DNA of 64,000 nucleotides, taken from assembly GCA_017165825.1 (NCBI GenBank), contig CM029367.1, positions 1,129,030 to 1,193,029 of the forward strand, read 5' to 3'. The notes beneath the pieces were generated by a model. That model did not search any database, was not told the DNA's origin, and was given only the letters and a program-made list of their open reading frames with translations. The DNA comes from Hepsetus odoe (lineage: Eukaryota > Chordata > Actinopteri > Characiformes > Hepsetidae). Shown here piece by piece: positions 54,346 to 64,000 of this stretch; the first letter of the stretch is position 1, and each line of letters opens with the position of its first letter. Both the position numbers and the translations under genes were made by a program.

Positions 54346-56084
54346 GTTTGCACAGTACAGCATTTTCATTCTTACTATAAATTTAAATTAAACCATAATC
54401 CTGAGCATTCATCCAAATTCAGATTCTAACTTTAACCCAAAACCGAAATCTTACTAATCATAATCCTGAGAACCTCTCAGAAGCTAAATCCTAAAACTGC
54501 CTCTAACCCCAGAACTTGGACCTCAGATATCCTGTTGAAATTCACCAGTTTGTAAGGAGGTTGAGCACTTGAAGATCAGCAACAGAGTCTATTTCTTTTA
54601 AGATGGACTAAGCTGCTGCACCCGTCTTGAAGATACAGGAACCGTTTCCAGATCTAGATTAGTCAATCAGGTCAAATAAATGCTTCTACAAAGGCACACC
54701 AGGGAGGAGCTGATTGCAGGAACATCTGAGGTCAGGTTCTGGTGTTAGATGATGGATCTCCAACCCATATGAGAAGAGCTCCAACATACAGATGTTTGGG
54801 GTTAAAGGATTTTCAAATGATGCCCTTTGGATGCAGTGCTGCTCCAGTGCATCCCTTTCCATCAATATCTGATTTGGCCTTGGAAAGCATTTAACCTTCA
54901 AGATACCCAGTGGAAACGCTAACGAGGAACTGGGCTTGACGTAAATGGTACATGCATGGTCTAGTTTGGAGGTGTACTCGTCCTCACTGGGGCTTTTCCG
55001 AACAAGTTCCTGGTGGAGATGAACAAAAACCTAATTAAAATCCAATCATCGCAACAGTTGAGTTGAGGCTCCACACTTTTAGAGCGAGCCTGAGCCAGAA
55101 TCCTGCTCCTCTTTTCATTTGGACCACACACCCCATTAGGAGCTTCTCCCGACTGTGGCTGGTTTTCTCAGACGCTGTAATGGTCAGCGCACGGGTCCCG
55201 CTGAAGAAGTTCTGAAGTAGGGAGACGGTATCTGCAGCTGCTTTCGCTCGCTTTGTTATGGTTGGAGTTCTCAGGCCTGGCATTTCTGCCTGGGTTACTG
55301 TCAGTGAGATCTGTCGGCCATTGGCCCCCGTTGCCCCTGACAACAAAGAGTCGTAAACATTAGAGAACCCACCCGCAAAAAAAAAGGAACGGGGGGGGGG
55401 ACACAAAGGGATTCTTGCGTCTTGCTCTGGTTTCTGTTATGTTCAGCTTTTTATATCTTTTCCATAACCTTGTTTTCGTGTTACGAGAATCTGAAAGGGG
55501 AAGAATACAAACTGTGGACGACAGCCCTCTTTGTCGAGGCAGGTTTGGACCCGGCTGAGAGGGGATGGACACACAGGGTGTGTTTATCGATGTTTATTTG
55601 CCGAGGAGAGAGCACGTCTTTTGGGCTTCCAGAGATGTTTGGAGGACGTTTCAAAACATTTCAGACATCTGAGAGCATCTGATTTACTGATGTCTCAGTG
55701 ATGAGTGACCAGAATGTTCTCCTTTTGTTCAGGTCAAATGCAAAGAGCGCCGTCGTCTAGCCGTGCAGACACTCGGCGCACCATCACTGATTAAAAAACG
55801 GGTTCTGATGGAAAAACGATCTCCAAACAATGACGGAATGGTCAGCTTTTCGGAGCACGCTCAGACCGACCGTCGCGCTGCTGTGTTAGACTCATCTCTT
55901 CTTTATTGCTCACTGCAGATGTTTGAAGGCCAAGCTATTCTTTAGAAAAATATCTTTAAAAAAATGTTCCACTGTGTTCTTTGCACAATGCAATAGAACC
56001 AACACTTCTGGCAACAAGAAGAACCAAACATAAAACAATTTTAGGTCATTTCCACCAACCGGGAACGGCGAAGAACTACCGTTC
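54346..56084. other. unassigned sequence
   Basis: Repeated TCCTGAG, CTAAATCC and ACTAATCATAATCCTGAG words at 54390-54490 suggest a small degenerate duplication. A G-run lies at about 55391-55400. No gene was recognised. Confidence 0.45.
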
Positions 56085-56470
56085 GGAGTTCACTTAGCAC
56101 TACTTTCCATCTCAGGTGCTTAATCAGATCCTAAAAAGGGGACCGTTCACTCGCATCACTCTGAAAGAGTGGTCTACAGCCGGGTCTTCATCATTTCTTA
56201 CGTTTCTGCTTCGGTTTTCTCTCCGTCATTAGTGCATCGCCACACAGTAGTCCTCACTTTCTGCCAGGAGAGCAATTACTGCTGTGAGCCCTGGGTAAAC
56301 ACAGAGACCTCATTAATAGGCCTATCTGCAGTGGAGAGAGCAGACTAAACAAATCTATCCAATAAATAAACGCTACTTAAGTTGGCTCCTGGCAAAAGTA
56401 GCTCCTTGGGCGCTGCTTGAGGCCTAATCTCCCTTTTGTGATCATTACTGAAGGACCGAAATCGATCCCA
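56085..56470. other. candidate conserved non-coding block
   Basis: Repeat-free. It contains GAGCAATTACTGCTGTGAGC, ACCTCATTAATAGGCC and CTAATCTCCCTTTTGTGATC. Enhancer status is inference from composition. Confidence 0.3.
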
Positions 56471-56939
56471 GGCCAGCAGTAGTCCACTTAAGTCCACTTT
56501 AAATACCCCGACCGCCATATTTCACTTAAAGTCATACTCAGGGATGTATCTAGGCATCGGCAACCAAGGCAATTGCTCAAGGTGGGACCAGCGGGGGGTT
56601 AAACCTCATTTCCGGGTCTAAATGGATCCCAAAAGCTCTGCTGCAAATATGCAACACAAGTGCATGAAACAGCGCCCCCTGCATTTATTACAAGAGTCTC
56701 AAAAGTACTTTTATTTACTCCGTTTAAAGTAAGGTTTGAAATTTTCAGTTCCACCTTAAATGTGGTGTGTAGTGTGCAGTGCAGATGCAGTTTAACTGAA
56801 TGGCTTGTGAACTGAAACCTGGGGGAGGATCTCCTGAAATATCTCCTCTCGTCTATGAATTACTGAAAAATATTACATCTAAAAACATTCTTTAGAATCG
56901 GAACTCTAAACCGTTCGTCTGTAAAGTTTAAAGAAGGAC

Positions 56940-57570
56940 CGAGAAAGACTGAGGTTCTCACGTAAACGTCACAGGTTTGTTGTCACCTTTATCCTTCAGC
57001 GTAGCATCTACAGCTTCCGTCCATCATCCATATCATCTGAAGCCAAAAGCCGAGCAGTTTTTCATGAATTTGGACGTCGAAACGTAATCGGTTTCGTCTG
57101 AACCTTAAGCCCTTCTCGAGTCACAGGCTCGTTTTTGTCATTTTCCTTTAAATGTAGCATCTACAACTTTGATCCGTCAGGATTTCTCTGTTATTTGAGG
57201 CCTAAAACTAAACATTTGGGGTTACATTTGGTCCTGACTTAATCCGTCTTAAGTCTCAAGTTGTTGTTGAGTCATGAATCACTTAGCCCATGAAAAGGAA
57301 GTACTGAAATTTCAAAGTAAACTCAGGTTTGAACCTTTTCCAAGGAATCAGCCCTTCTAATGGTTCTACTAAGAAATTCACAGTCAAACTTTACTGCCCC
57401 ATGATTACGAGGATCATTCACCCAAAAACCCTTCAGCTCGTTTCACTGTAGAGTTAACGTCGACTGCATCCCGGATTCCCCGTTTTTCTTAGCATGTACA
57501 GCGTCGGTCCATCAGGACAGTTTGGTGGAATCCATTTCGTCCGAGTCTCAAGTTCATGTCGAGTCAGAAT
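56940..57570 (+). repeat. highly diverged repeated segment
   Basis: TAGCATCTACAGC, TAGCATCTACAAC and TAGCATGTACAGC occur at about 57003, 57156 and 57490, each followed within a few bases by TCCRTCA-like words. GTCTGAACCTTAAG, GTCTTAAGTCTCAAG and GTCCGAGTCTCAAG mark a second repeated part. Spacing is irregular. Confidence 0.45.
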
Positions 57571-58737
57571 TGCTGCTGCACAAAAAGACGTGACCCCTGA
57601 GCAGCAGATGTGCCGGGCATGGTGGATACCGGGACGCTGCCAACGGTTCCTGCCCAGCATGTTTGTCTGGAGTGTGTTTTTCCTGGAGTCCAGTGTTTAT
57701 TGTCGGCACTGTTGTCTGGGTCTCTCACCGCTGCAGTCCCCAACACATCCATCAGCGGGCGGCCAAAACCAAGAGCGCCCGGGTCTAAACAAGCTCTACA
57801 GGCAGCATCTTCCACCGCCATGACAGCTGCCCGTTTCGCCGGTGGCCACAGACAACAGCAATAAGAGCTTTCTACTGTAAACACGGCGCAGGAAGCGAAG
57901 CGCAGACCAGCCACAAGACTTACACTGGGCCGCTATGAAGTGGTGGGAACGTCTGGGAAAGCTCCCTTCCAGAGCAGCTTTTACAAGGCAGTTCTAAGAG
58001 GCTCTTTGAGGGCCATTGCTGCGCTCTTGTACTACTTGTTGACAGATTTCTCAAGCAGCGACTCCCGCACACTCACAAACATGCAGAGCGCTAGGGGTGT
58101 TAAAATAATCCTTCAGTGTATTCCCAGAGAGAGACAGGACCAGCCCGAGCCGGAGCATCTGCCACCGATTACTGCAGAGTCAGGCCTTCTGTGGCACAAC
58201 GTGGATCCGAGTAAACGGAAACAGGACAAAAGATTATGGATAGTCTGAAGCACACAGCCAGAACAAACAGATAAACAACAGCAAGAACAACCTGTTTAGT
58301 TTTATTTCTCCCTCGCTCTGCTCGATGGCATCCGACGGGAGCTGGACGATCAGCCTGCGGAGGGTCAACTCGCGGCGAGGCTCTGTTGGCATTTCACCAC
58401 TCATTTCTTAGGAAGCCAGAAACAACAATTTACTGACAAAAAAGAACACGATCCACCAAATCCACAGAGTCGGAAGAGCCGAGCGCTGCCAAACCCGGCT
58501 GGACGAGAAGAGCGACGCTTTAACCGCTTCTTTCCTTTCCGACAGCACTATCTGAAACCTCTTCAGCTTCTGTTTCCTAATCAGGGAGAAATTCACAAGA
58601 AAACGTGCTGAAACTTTCAGAACGATACTTTGCAGGTCCCAGGAGTAGTTTAGAACAGCACTAATATAAAACATTGGGTGCCAATACTTTTAATAGCACA
58701 GCATCTCATCAGAATGCTGTTCGATAACAGCCACAAG
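57571..58737. other. unassigned sequence
   Basis: Overlapping frames on both strands at 57494-57914 and one at 57940-58248 (102 codons) lack motifs. No repeat family was recognised. Confidence 0.45.
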
Positions 58738-58935
58738 GATGGACAGGATTAGGGACCAATATATTAGAACAACTCCGGTTGGATAATTTGAGACAAAGTG
58801 AGAGAGGTGAGACACGGCGTGGACGAGACGAGGAGTATTTCAGGAGAAGGATGTTGAAGATGGAGCTGCAGGAAAGAGAGGAAGGGCAAAGAGGAGGTTT
58901 CTGGACGTGGCGAGAGAGGACATGCAGGTGCTCTC
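58738..58935 (+). pseudogene. RTE-type LINE fragment
   Basis: Sense remnant of the reverse-transcriptase C-terminal part: AGGATTAGGGACCAATATAT, GAGGTGAGACACGGCGTGG, AGGAGAAGGATGTTGAAGAT, GGACGTGGCGAGAGAGGACA. Frameshifts separate the pieces. Confidence 0.8.
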
Positions 58936-60154
58936 TAAGCAGCTGCCTGATGAATCTGCAGACCTTGATATTGGGTGTTGATCTCCTTAGGCCACACCCC
59001 CTCATTACACGAACACATCATCTGATCTGCTTAAATCCAATCAGCGTTCAAGTTTCTACAGCTTAGAGTTGGAACATATTCAGATACTCGCTCGTCTCAC
59101 ACAGCGTATATCGTATGTCTCAGCTGCTGCTTTGTTTGCTGAGGTCTCCATCACTGCTGTCCAGCGTCCTCTGCTGTCTCTGGAAAGGACAGCTAGAACA
59201 TGGCGGCTGGGCTTCAGCCTGCTTGAACATCATGTTAAATGAGAAGCGGCATAAAGAAAGGCATGTTTTAGTGACAAGTTCACTTGGACACATTCTCTGC
59301 ACTTTAGTTTAGAAAAATGAGGTTTTTCCATCCCTCCTTCAAAAGAGCTTTTCATTTAATGGACAGAATGCTGCAAACATTCACTGTTGGACAGACTATA
59401 GAAAGGGACCAAATGAAACTTGAGCTGATGTTGGGCTTTAATCATTTCACTCAGCTTCATTCTATTCGTCATTCCCAAACGCTCCTTCCCTCCTGGGAGG
59501 TCTTCCATCTATGCTGCCCCACTCTTTCTTTTCTCCTCCCTCGTGTCAGGTAGGCTGATGGTCCTGCCAGAGTGAAGCAGAGAGTGGGGGGTGATGAGAA
59601 GGAGATGTTGAGACTTCATCCAGGAAGGCCAACCTGCAGGTCCTAAAGCTCCCTTTCAACACCGAGAGGATTTAGAGTGAGACACAAACAGTGATTTAGG
59701 GAGGTTGGAGCTGGGGGCGGCAGAAAGGAGAAGGAGAAAGAGATGGAGAAACCAGGGCACTCGTTTTTCGAGTAGCGCCTTTTCACCTTGCCGGCCTGAG
59801 AAGAAAAAGCGATGATGGGTGGGCTGAGAGGAAAGAGATCCAGGGATGAGCGGGAAACTCCCACCACCCATAAATCCTCAGGAGGTAGACACCATTATAG
59901 CTGGAGTCCAGTTCACATTGTTTCTCCATGGCTGAGATGATAAGCAGAGTTAAAGTGGGTTCCTGTGGCCTGGAAGTGCATGGTTTGTATTCGGGACGTA
60001 GCGTTACGTCCCTCTGGCGTGTCGTTCTATCGCTTCAACAACCAGCATGCATCATAAATCCAGAGGGAATCCCCGTGATGCCACCCAATCCTGGCTGGCA
60101 CGGAGTTTTAACCTAATATACCAGCTCTGACATTAGTGCTCCATCTTCTTCTTC
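58936..60154. other. unassigned sequence
   Basis: No gene or named repeat. Overlapping frames on both strands at 59640-59870 are not supported. Confidence 0.5.
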
Positions 60155-60500
60155 TTCTTTATCATCTTCTGGCTGCTGAATGTCCCCTCTCACCATGTCC
60201 ATAAACCTCCTCTTTGTTCTTCCTCTTCTCCTCTTTCCTGGCAGCTCCATCCTCAACATCCTTCTCCTGATATACTCCTCGTCTCTCCTCTGGACACGTC
60301 CAAACCAACAGACTCACTTCTCTCACTTCCTCTCCAAACTGTCCAACTTGAGCTGTCCTTTTAATACACTCGTTCCTAATCCTGTGCATCCTCGTGCCTC
60401 CCGATGCAAATCTCAGCATTCGACCATTTCGTCTCCATCTCCAACCCGTATAGCACAGCTGGTCTCACTACTGTCTTGTAAAGGGATAACCCAGCCACTA
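60155..60500 (-). pseudogene. RTE-type LINE fragment, C-terminal coding part
   Basis: The minus strand reads MLRFASGGTRMHRIRNE, then GTAQVGQFG-like and DVEDGAARKE-like text in shifting frames. It begins with TACAAGACAGTAGTGAGACC (the YKTVVRP region of RTE proteins). It ends before the true protein C-terminus in a GAA-rich stretch. Confidence 0.85.
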
Positions 60501-60605
60501 GGGATGCACAAGCCATTGTTTATTTTTGGGCCGGTCCCAAGCCCGGATAAATGGGGAGGGTTACATCAGGAAGGGTGTCCAGCGTAAAACTTTTGCCAAA
60601 TCAAT
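60501..60605 (+). mobile_element. RTE-type LINE 3' tail, opposite orientation to its neighbour
   Basis: GGGCCGGTCCCAAGCCCGGA, ATGGGGAGGGTTACATCAGG and AGGGTGTCCAGCGTAAAAC form the tail in sense orientation, directly abutting the antisense coding fragment. Confidence 0.85.
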
Positions 60606-60734
60606 ATGTGGACAATGAAACAGACTTCCATTCTGACCCATCCAACTGATAAAAAAAATGACATGGATGAGTTCCTTTATGAGAAAAGCGGTCAAGCTGA
60701 CCTAAAATATCTCGTGATTTTAGATTTTCTCTAC

Positions 60735-60995
60735 AGTTATAAAGTGAAAGGGAAAGCAAAGTGACTATTTGTCATTGTGAACACAATGAATCACAACCAA
60801 TTACATCCTCTGTATTTAACACATACACTGTCCAGCAGGGGGCAGACATATCCAGCACCCAGGGAGCAGTGACTGGGATGGTACCTTGCTCAACCTGAGG
60901 AAGGAACCTGAGGGCAACCTACTGGTCTTGTATTCAAACCTGCAGCTTTCTGATCCTGTGGCCTAGTCCCTAACACCAGACCACCTCTGCCCCAA
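60735..60995 (-). mobile_element. tRNA-headed SINE, long-body type, with small insertions
   Basis: AAGTGACTATTTGTCATTGT tail, CCAGCAGGGGGCAGACATAT, GGTACCTTGCTCAACC with a short inserted duplication (CTGAGGAAGGAACCTGAGG), reversed B box TTGTATTCAAACC, and reversed A-box region ending CTGCCCC. Confidence 0.88.
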
Positions 60996-61244
60996 CGACA
61001 TGGACAGTTACTACTTTTTCCAAAAGTTTTTCCCACCTTCAAGATACATCAGCAGTAAGTTGACAGTGTTTCCTAGTTTTTATACTTGAAAATGTGACTG
61101 TAGGGACATTGTAGCACTGCTGTAGAGGTGAGACAGCATGGAGAGTCCAGCTGAGATACACTTGATTCAACTAACTTGTTGGGACAGAAACACAAAATTG
61201 TCCCTCTAGAAGCAGAGACATGGACCCGGGTTTAAAAGGATTGT

Positions 61245-61512
61245 CTGATCTTTATCCTATTGAGAATTAAATGAAAGAAATGGGAACAAATATTTTTGAG
61301 CTCCAGGTCTGCAAAGTCTCCTAAAGGTTCTAGAAAAAGGGGTTCCACCCACTCAGCGTTCAGCATCAGCAGTAAACGAATCACCTGATCATCTGGAATC
61401 ATCTGCACCTGTTTCTTCACTGCTTCAGGTCTTAGATACTTCAAGTTAGATACTTTGTTCTGCTTGAAGGTTCAGATGTAACTGTACTGAAAATGAGAGA
61501 CAAACCTGAGAT
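61245..61512 (+). mobile_element. copy 10 of the 69-bp-unit element (no complete unit)
   Basis: The body is well kept (GAGCTCCAGGTCTGCAAAG, TCACCTGATCATCTGGAATC, GCTTGAAGGTTCAGATG), but only ACTGAAAATGAGAGACAA of the unit remains. The antisense frame reads MIPDDQVIRLLLMLNAEWVE, closely matching copy 8. Confidence 0.85.
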
Positions 61513-63315
61513 TGATGGAAATTTTAAATATAAAAAATAGAAACTGCACCCTAAAGCCAGCATGTCTTCTCTCATTATTTAAAGATCATTTCATTTATTT
61601 TAGCAGCCAAGGCCTGACACTGGCAACCCCACTTTTTGAGTCTAGATGTACCTTCAAAAGGTCATTGAGGTCCAGTTTGGCACCTTGAATATGTTTGTCC
61701 TTGTAGAAAGGGGACAAATGTGTACCTTAACCTAAAGTTCTAAAGCAGAGCTGCTTGGGGTAATAACGAGTCTTCAAAGCATGTATACCTGCAGTGGAAT
61801 ATGGAAGCGCTCCCTTACTAAAGCAGGATACCCTTGAGGAACCCACCCCAGGAGATACCTCATCCTTTATTTCCACAGTGTGCTGGTCATCACAGTGACT
61901 CTATACACGCAAGGCTTACAAACGGCTTTACTTTCACTGCATTCCTTTAGAAGACGTCAAATGATGGGAAAGGATGCCCTCAGCTGGTGGCTGAATGACA
62001 GTTGCATATCCCGGCAGCTCTCAATGGATCATCAATACATCAACAGCTGCGAGGAAACAGAAAAGAGCCTCTTCCTACCTGGGACATCCACTTTTGATCG
62101 ATTTTCTCCTGCTTGCGAGGCCAGATTTCTATCCCACCTATTTGCTTTCGCTAATGCACCAGGACATGCTTATGCTTGACTAACTAGAAACAAGGGACTC
62201 CACACATCCAGCTCTTTCTATGCACAAGTAGCTGCTGGCAAGCCAACTTCACGCCAATAAGGTTCACGCGGCTTTACGCAAACCCAGATCTGGCTCCGAT
62301 TGGAAGGACGCATCCTCGTCGGTCATCTGTGCTCCAAAGCCAAGGCCGCTCAGGATCCATTACACGCTACATTTAGCCACTCGTTCACACGGCGGAGCCT
62401 CTCCTAAGGCCCAGTGCTGCAGGAGAAAGGCATTAAAAAGAGATACTCGTTAAAGAGTCATTACGGCCGCAACCAGAAGCCTGCTGAACTTTGGAGAAGG
62501 AGGAGGGGCACCGGGGGAAAGCGAGAAAGAAAAAGGCCTTGGACTGCACGCAGTGTATGAGCTTCTGTTTTCTGGATACCAAGCGTTGGAGGTCTCGGCA
62601 GACAGTGTGGGTGAACGTAGTGCTGTCATTATTTGGACAAAGGGCGGAGATTTTTCTTAACCCTGTTTGGCGTGGGACGCGGCTCTGCTGATGTAACCTG
62701 TTGGGCCTGCTGGGTTCCAGAGGCTTCTCTCTGAAGCGGGCCAAGCCGTCATCATTGAAGCTGTCGGCATCGGTGCCGTCATCAATCTCGGGCCAGCTCT
62801 GAAGTAAGAGAGCGCTTTAAGCTCCGATGACTTCCTGATGAAGTAGCTCCCATTCGAAAATATGTTCCCGTCCGAGCTCCTCGCGGCGGTGCGAAGCGCC
62901 GTGATGAATTGCCTGCTGAACTGCAGACACTTCATGTGCCCACCGGGGACCACGGCCTGGGAAAACACAGCTGCCGAGCACTCGCTCGCCCCGACCGAGA
63001 AGGCCGGACCCACACGAACATGCACACTCGCCCCCCTCTGGGGCAAAAACGCCGTTTGATGTGTTTGTCGCCGATCACATGGACTCAGCCTGCAGGGACT
63101 TCAGAAGAGAAAGGACATGCTAACATCTCACCCAGAGTTGCAGCTGTTGGGAGACGTGTTTATTTGTTAAACCTTTCTGTCCACCGTCACATGTCCCGGG
63201 ACGGCGGGTCAAGACGGTAGGATTTTAGCCAACGATGGGCCCCACGCTGGAAAATCAAAAGCAACTTAGAACATTGTTTCAGGGAACATAAAGCACTATA
63301 CTCTACCCTGGAGCA
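61513..63315. other. unassigned sequence
   Basis: AT-rich at first, then CpG-containing from 62260. At 62660-63060 both strands carry open frames (129 codons minus, 103 plus) without motifs. The composition resembles a conserved or CpG-rich non-coding stretch rather than a gene. Confidence 0.4.
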
Positions 63316-63515
63316 CGTTCTCTGTTCCCCGTTACAGTGTTCTAGTGCTCCAGTGTTGGGAACAGTGATTAGGGACCATCTCTGTTCCCCGTTACAGTGT
63401 TCTAGTGCTCCAGTGTTGGGAACAGTGATTAGGGACCATCTCTGCTCCCGGTTACAGTGTTCTAGTGCTCCAGTGTTGGGAACAGTGATTAGGGACCATC
63501 TCCTTTCCCTATAAC
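63316..63515 (+). repeat. tandem repeat, 60-bp unit, about 3.3 copies
   Basis: TCTCTGTTCCCCGTTACAGT, GTTCTAGTGCTCCAGTGTTG and GGAACAGTGATTAGGGACCA repeat exactly every 60 bases from about 63320. Two copies are nearly identical and a final one is decayed. The unit is 20 codons, giving an open minus-strand frame that is an artefact. Confidence 0.95.
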
Positions 63516-63564
63516 AATGTTCTAGTCTACACATGTGAGGAAAGGGTGATTAAGGTGCCATACC

Positions 63565-63900
63565 TTTTCTATATTTTCACCACGTCCATAAACCTCCTCT
63601 TTGTTCTTCCTCTTCTCTGCCTTCCTGGCAGCTCCATCTTCAACATCCTCCTCCTGATATAATCCTCGTCTCCCCTCTGGACACGTCCAAACCAACGCAG
63701 TCTCACTTTGTCTCCAAACTGTCCAACCTGAGCTGTCCCTCTAATATACTCGTTCCTAATCCTGTCCATCCTCGTCCCTCCTGACGCAAACCTCAGCATC
63801 TTTATCTCTGACACCTCCAGCTCCGCCACCTGTCTTTTCATCATCGTCTCCAACTCATAACATATCTGGTCTCACTACCGTCTTGTAAAGGGATAACCCA
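63565..63900 (-). pseudogene. RTE-type LINE fragment, best-kept C-terminal part
   Basis: The minus strand reads EIKMLRFASGGTRMDRIRNE, then YIRGTAQVGQFGDKVRLRWF, then RRMLKMELPGRQRRG and KRRFMDVV. This is the conserved C-terminal region that follows the reverse transcriptase domain in RTE proteins. A frameshift lies near the upstream YKTVVRP region. The copy stops before the usual C-terminus and has no 3' tail. The word GGGATAACCCAGCCACTAG at its upstream end is shared with the copy at 60.5 kb. Confidence 0.9.
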
Positions 63901-64000
63901 GCCACTAGCGATGCATAAGCATCCATCCGTCAAACTAGCATATCTAGTGATCTATCAAGTGATCAATCAGTTAATCTGTTCATCCACCATTAACCTAATC

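Noticed and set aside
3469..60995. tRNA-like A and B boxes considered as tRNA genes
   Set aside because: Each is the head of a SINE with shared body and tail, and the tRNA fold is degraded.
63187..63534. 115-codon minus-strand open frame with a 20-residue repeat
   Set aside because: Product of the 60-bp tandem repeat, whose length is a multiple of three.

Overview
This window reads as non-coding nuclear DNA from a ray-finned fish, most likely a teleost. The evidence is the repeat content: tRNA-headed SINEs, RTE-type LINE remnants, internally deleted Tc1-like transposons, and long (CA)n and (CT)n tracts. Nothing looks bacterial: there are no operons, no long overlap-free coding runs and no ribosome binding sites. 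I could not resolve the species.

Coding content is very thin. No single reading frame matches a protein family I recognise, apart from degraded LINE pieces. The longest open frames (51.7-52.6 kb) are products of a tandem array. The best candidate for real cellular coding sequence is a pair of plus-strand segments at 42455-42526 and 42623-42760. They are separated by a 96-bp intron-like gap with compatible phase and both read as polar helical protein. Weaker splice-flanked open segments lie at 1.2-2.0 kb (minus strand), 11.6, 31.9 and 40.6 kb (plus strand). All need alignment to transcripts or related genomes.

The repeat landscape dominates. (1) A family with Tc1-like terminal sequences has about ten members here (3.7, 9.5, 12.6, 16.95, 18.4, 21.3, 38.7, 39.75, 44.5 and 61.2 kb). 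Its diagnostic part is a 69-bp unit present in zero to four tandem copies depending on the locus. (2) About fifteen tRNA-derived SINE copies fall into two tail types. (3) Six RTE LINE fragments carry the C-terminal coding part and/or the 3' tail. (4) Six Tc1-like relicts are present. (5) Local tandem repeats lie at 10.84 kb (about 60 bp), 24.1 kb (AATGAGATAA-rich), 29.1 and 51.8 kb (32-33 bp), 30.2 kb (about 80 bp), 48.4 kb (about 200 bp) and 63.3 kb (60 bp).

Between the repeats are repeat-poor, CpG-containing blocks with clustered TAATTA and related words (4.7-5.2, 11.5-12.0, 14.4-14.8, 23.7-24.0, 25.7-26.3, 26.9-27.6, 38.2-38.6, 43.06-43.44 and 56.1-56.5 kb). They look like conserved non-coding or enhancer sequence of the kind found in gene deserts or large introns of developmental genes. 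That reading is inference from composition only.

The most unusual signal is the 69-bp unit family: a dispersed, transposon-like element whose internal tandem copy number varies from locus to locus. One pair forms a 5-kb-spaced inverted duplication, one copy is fused to a SINE, and one copy carries an odd load of small indels.
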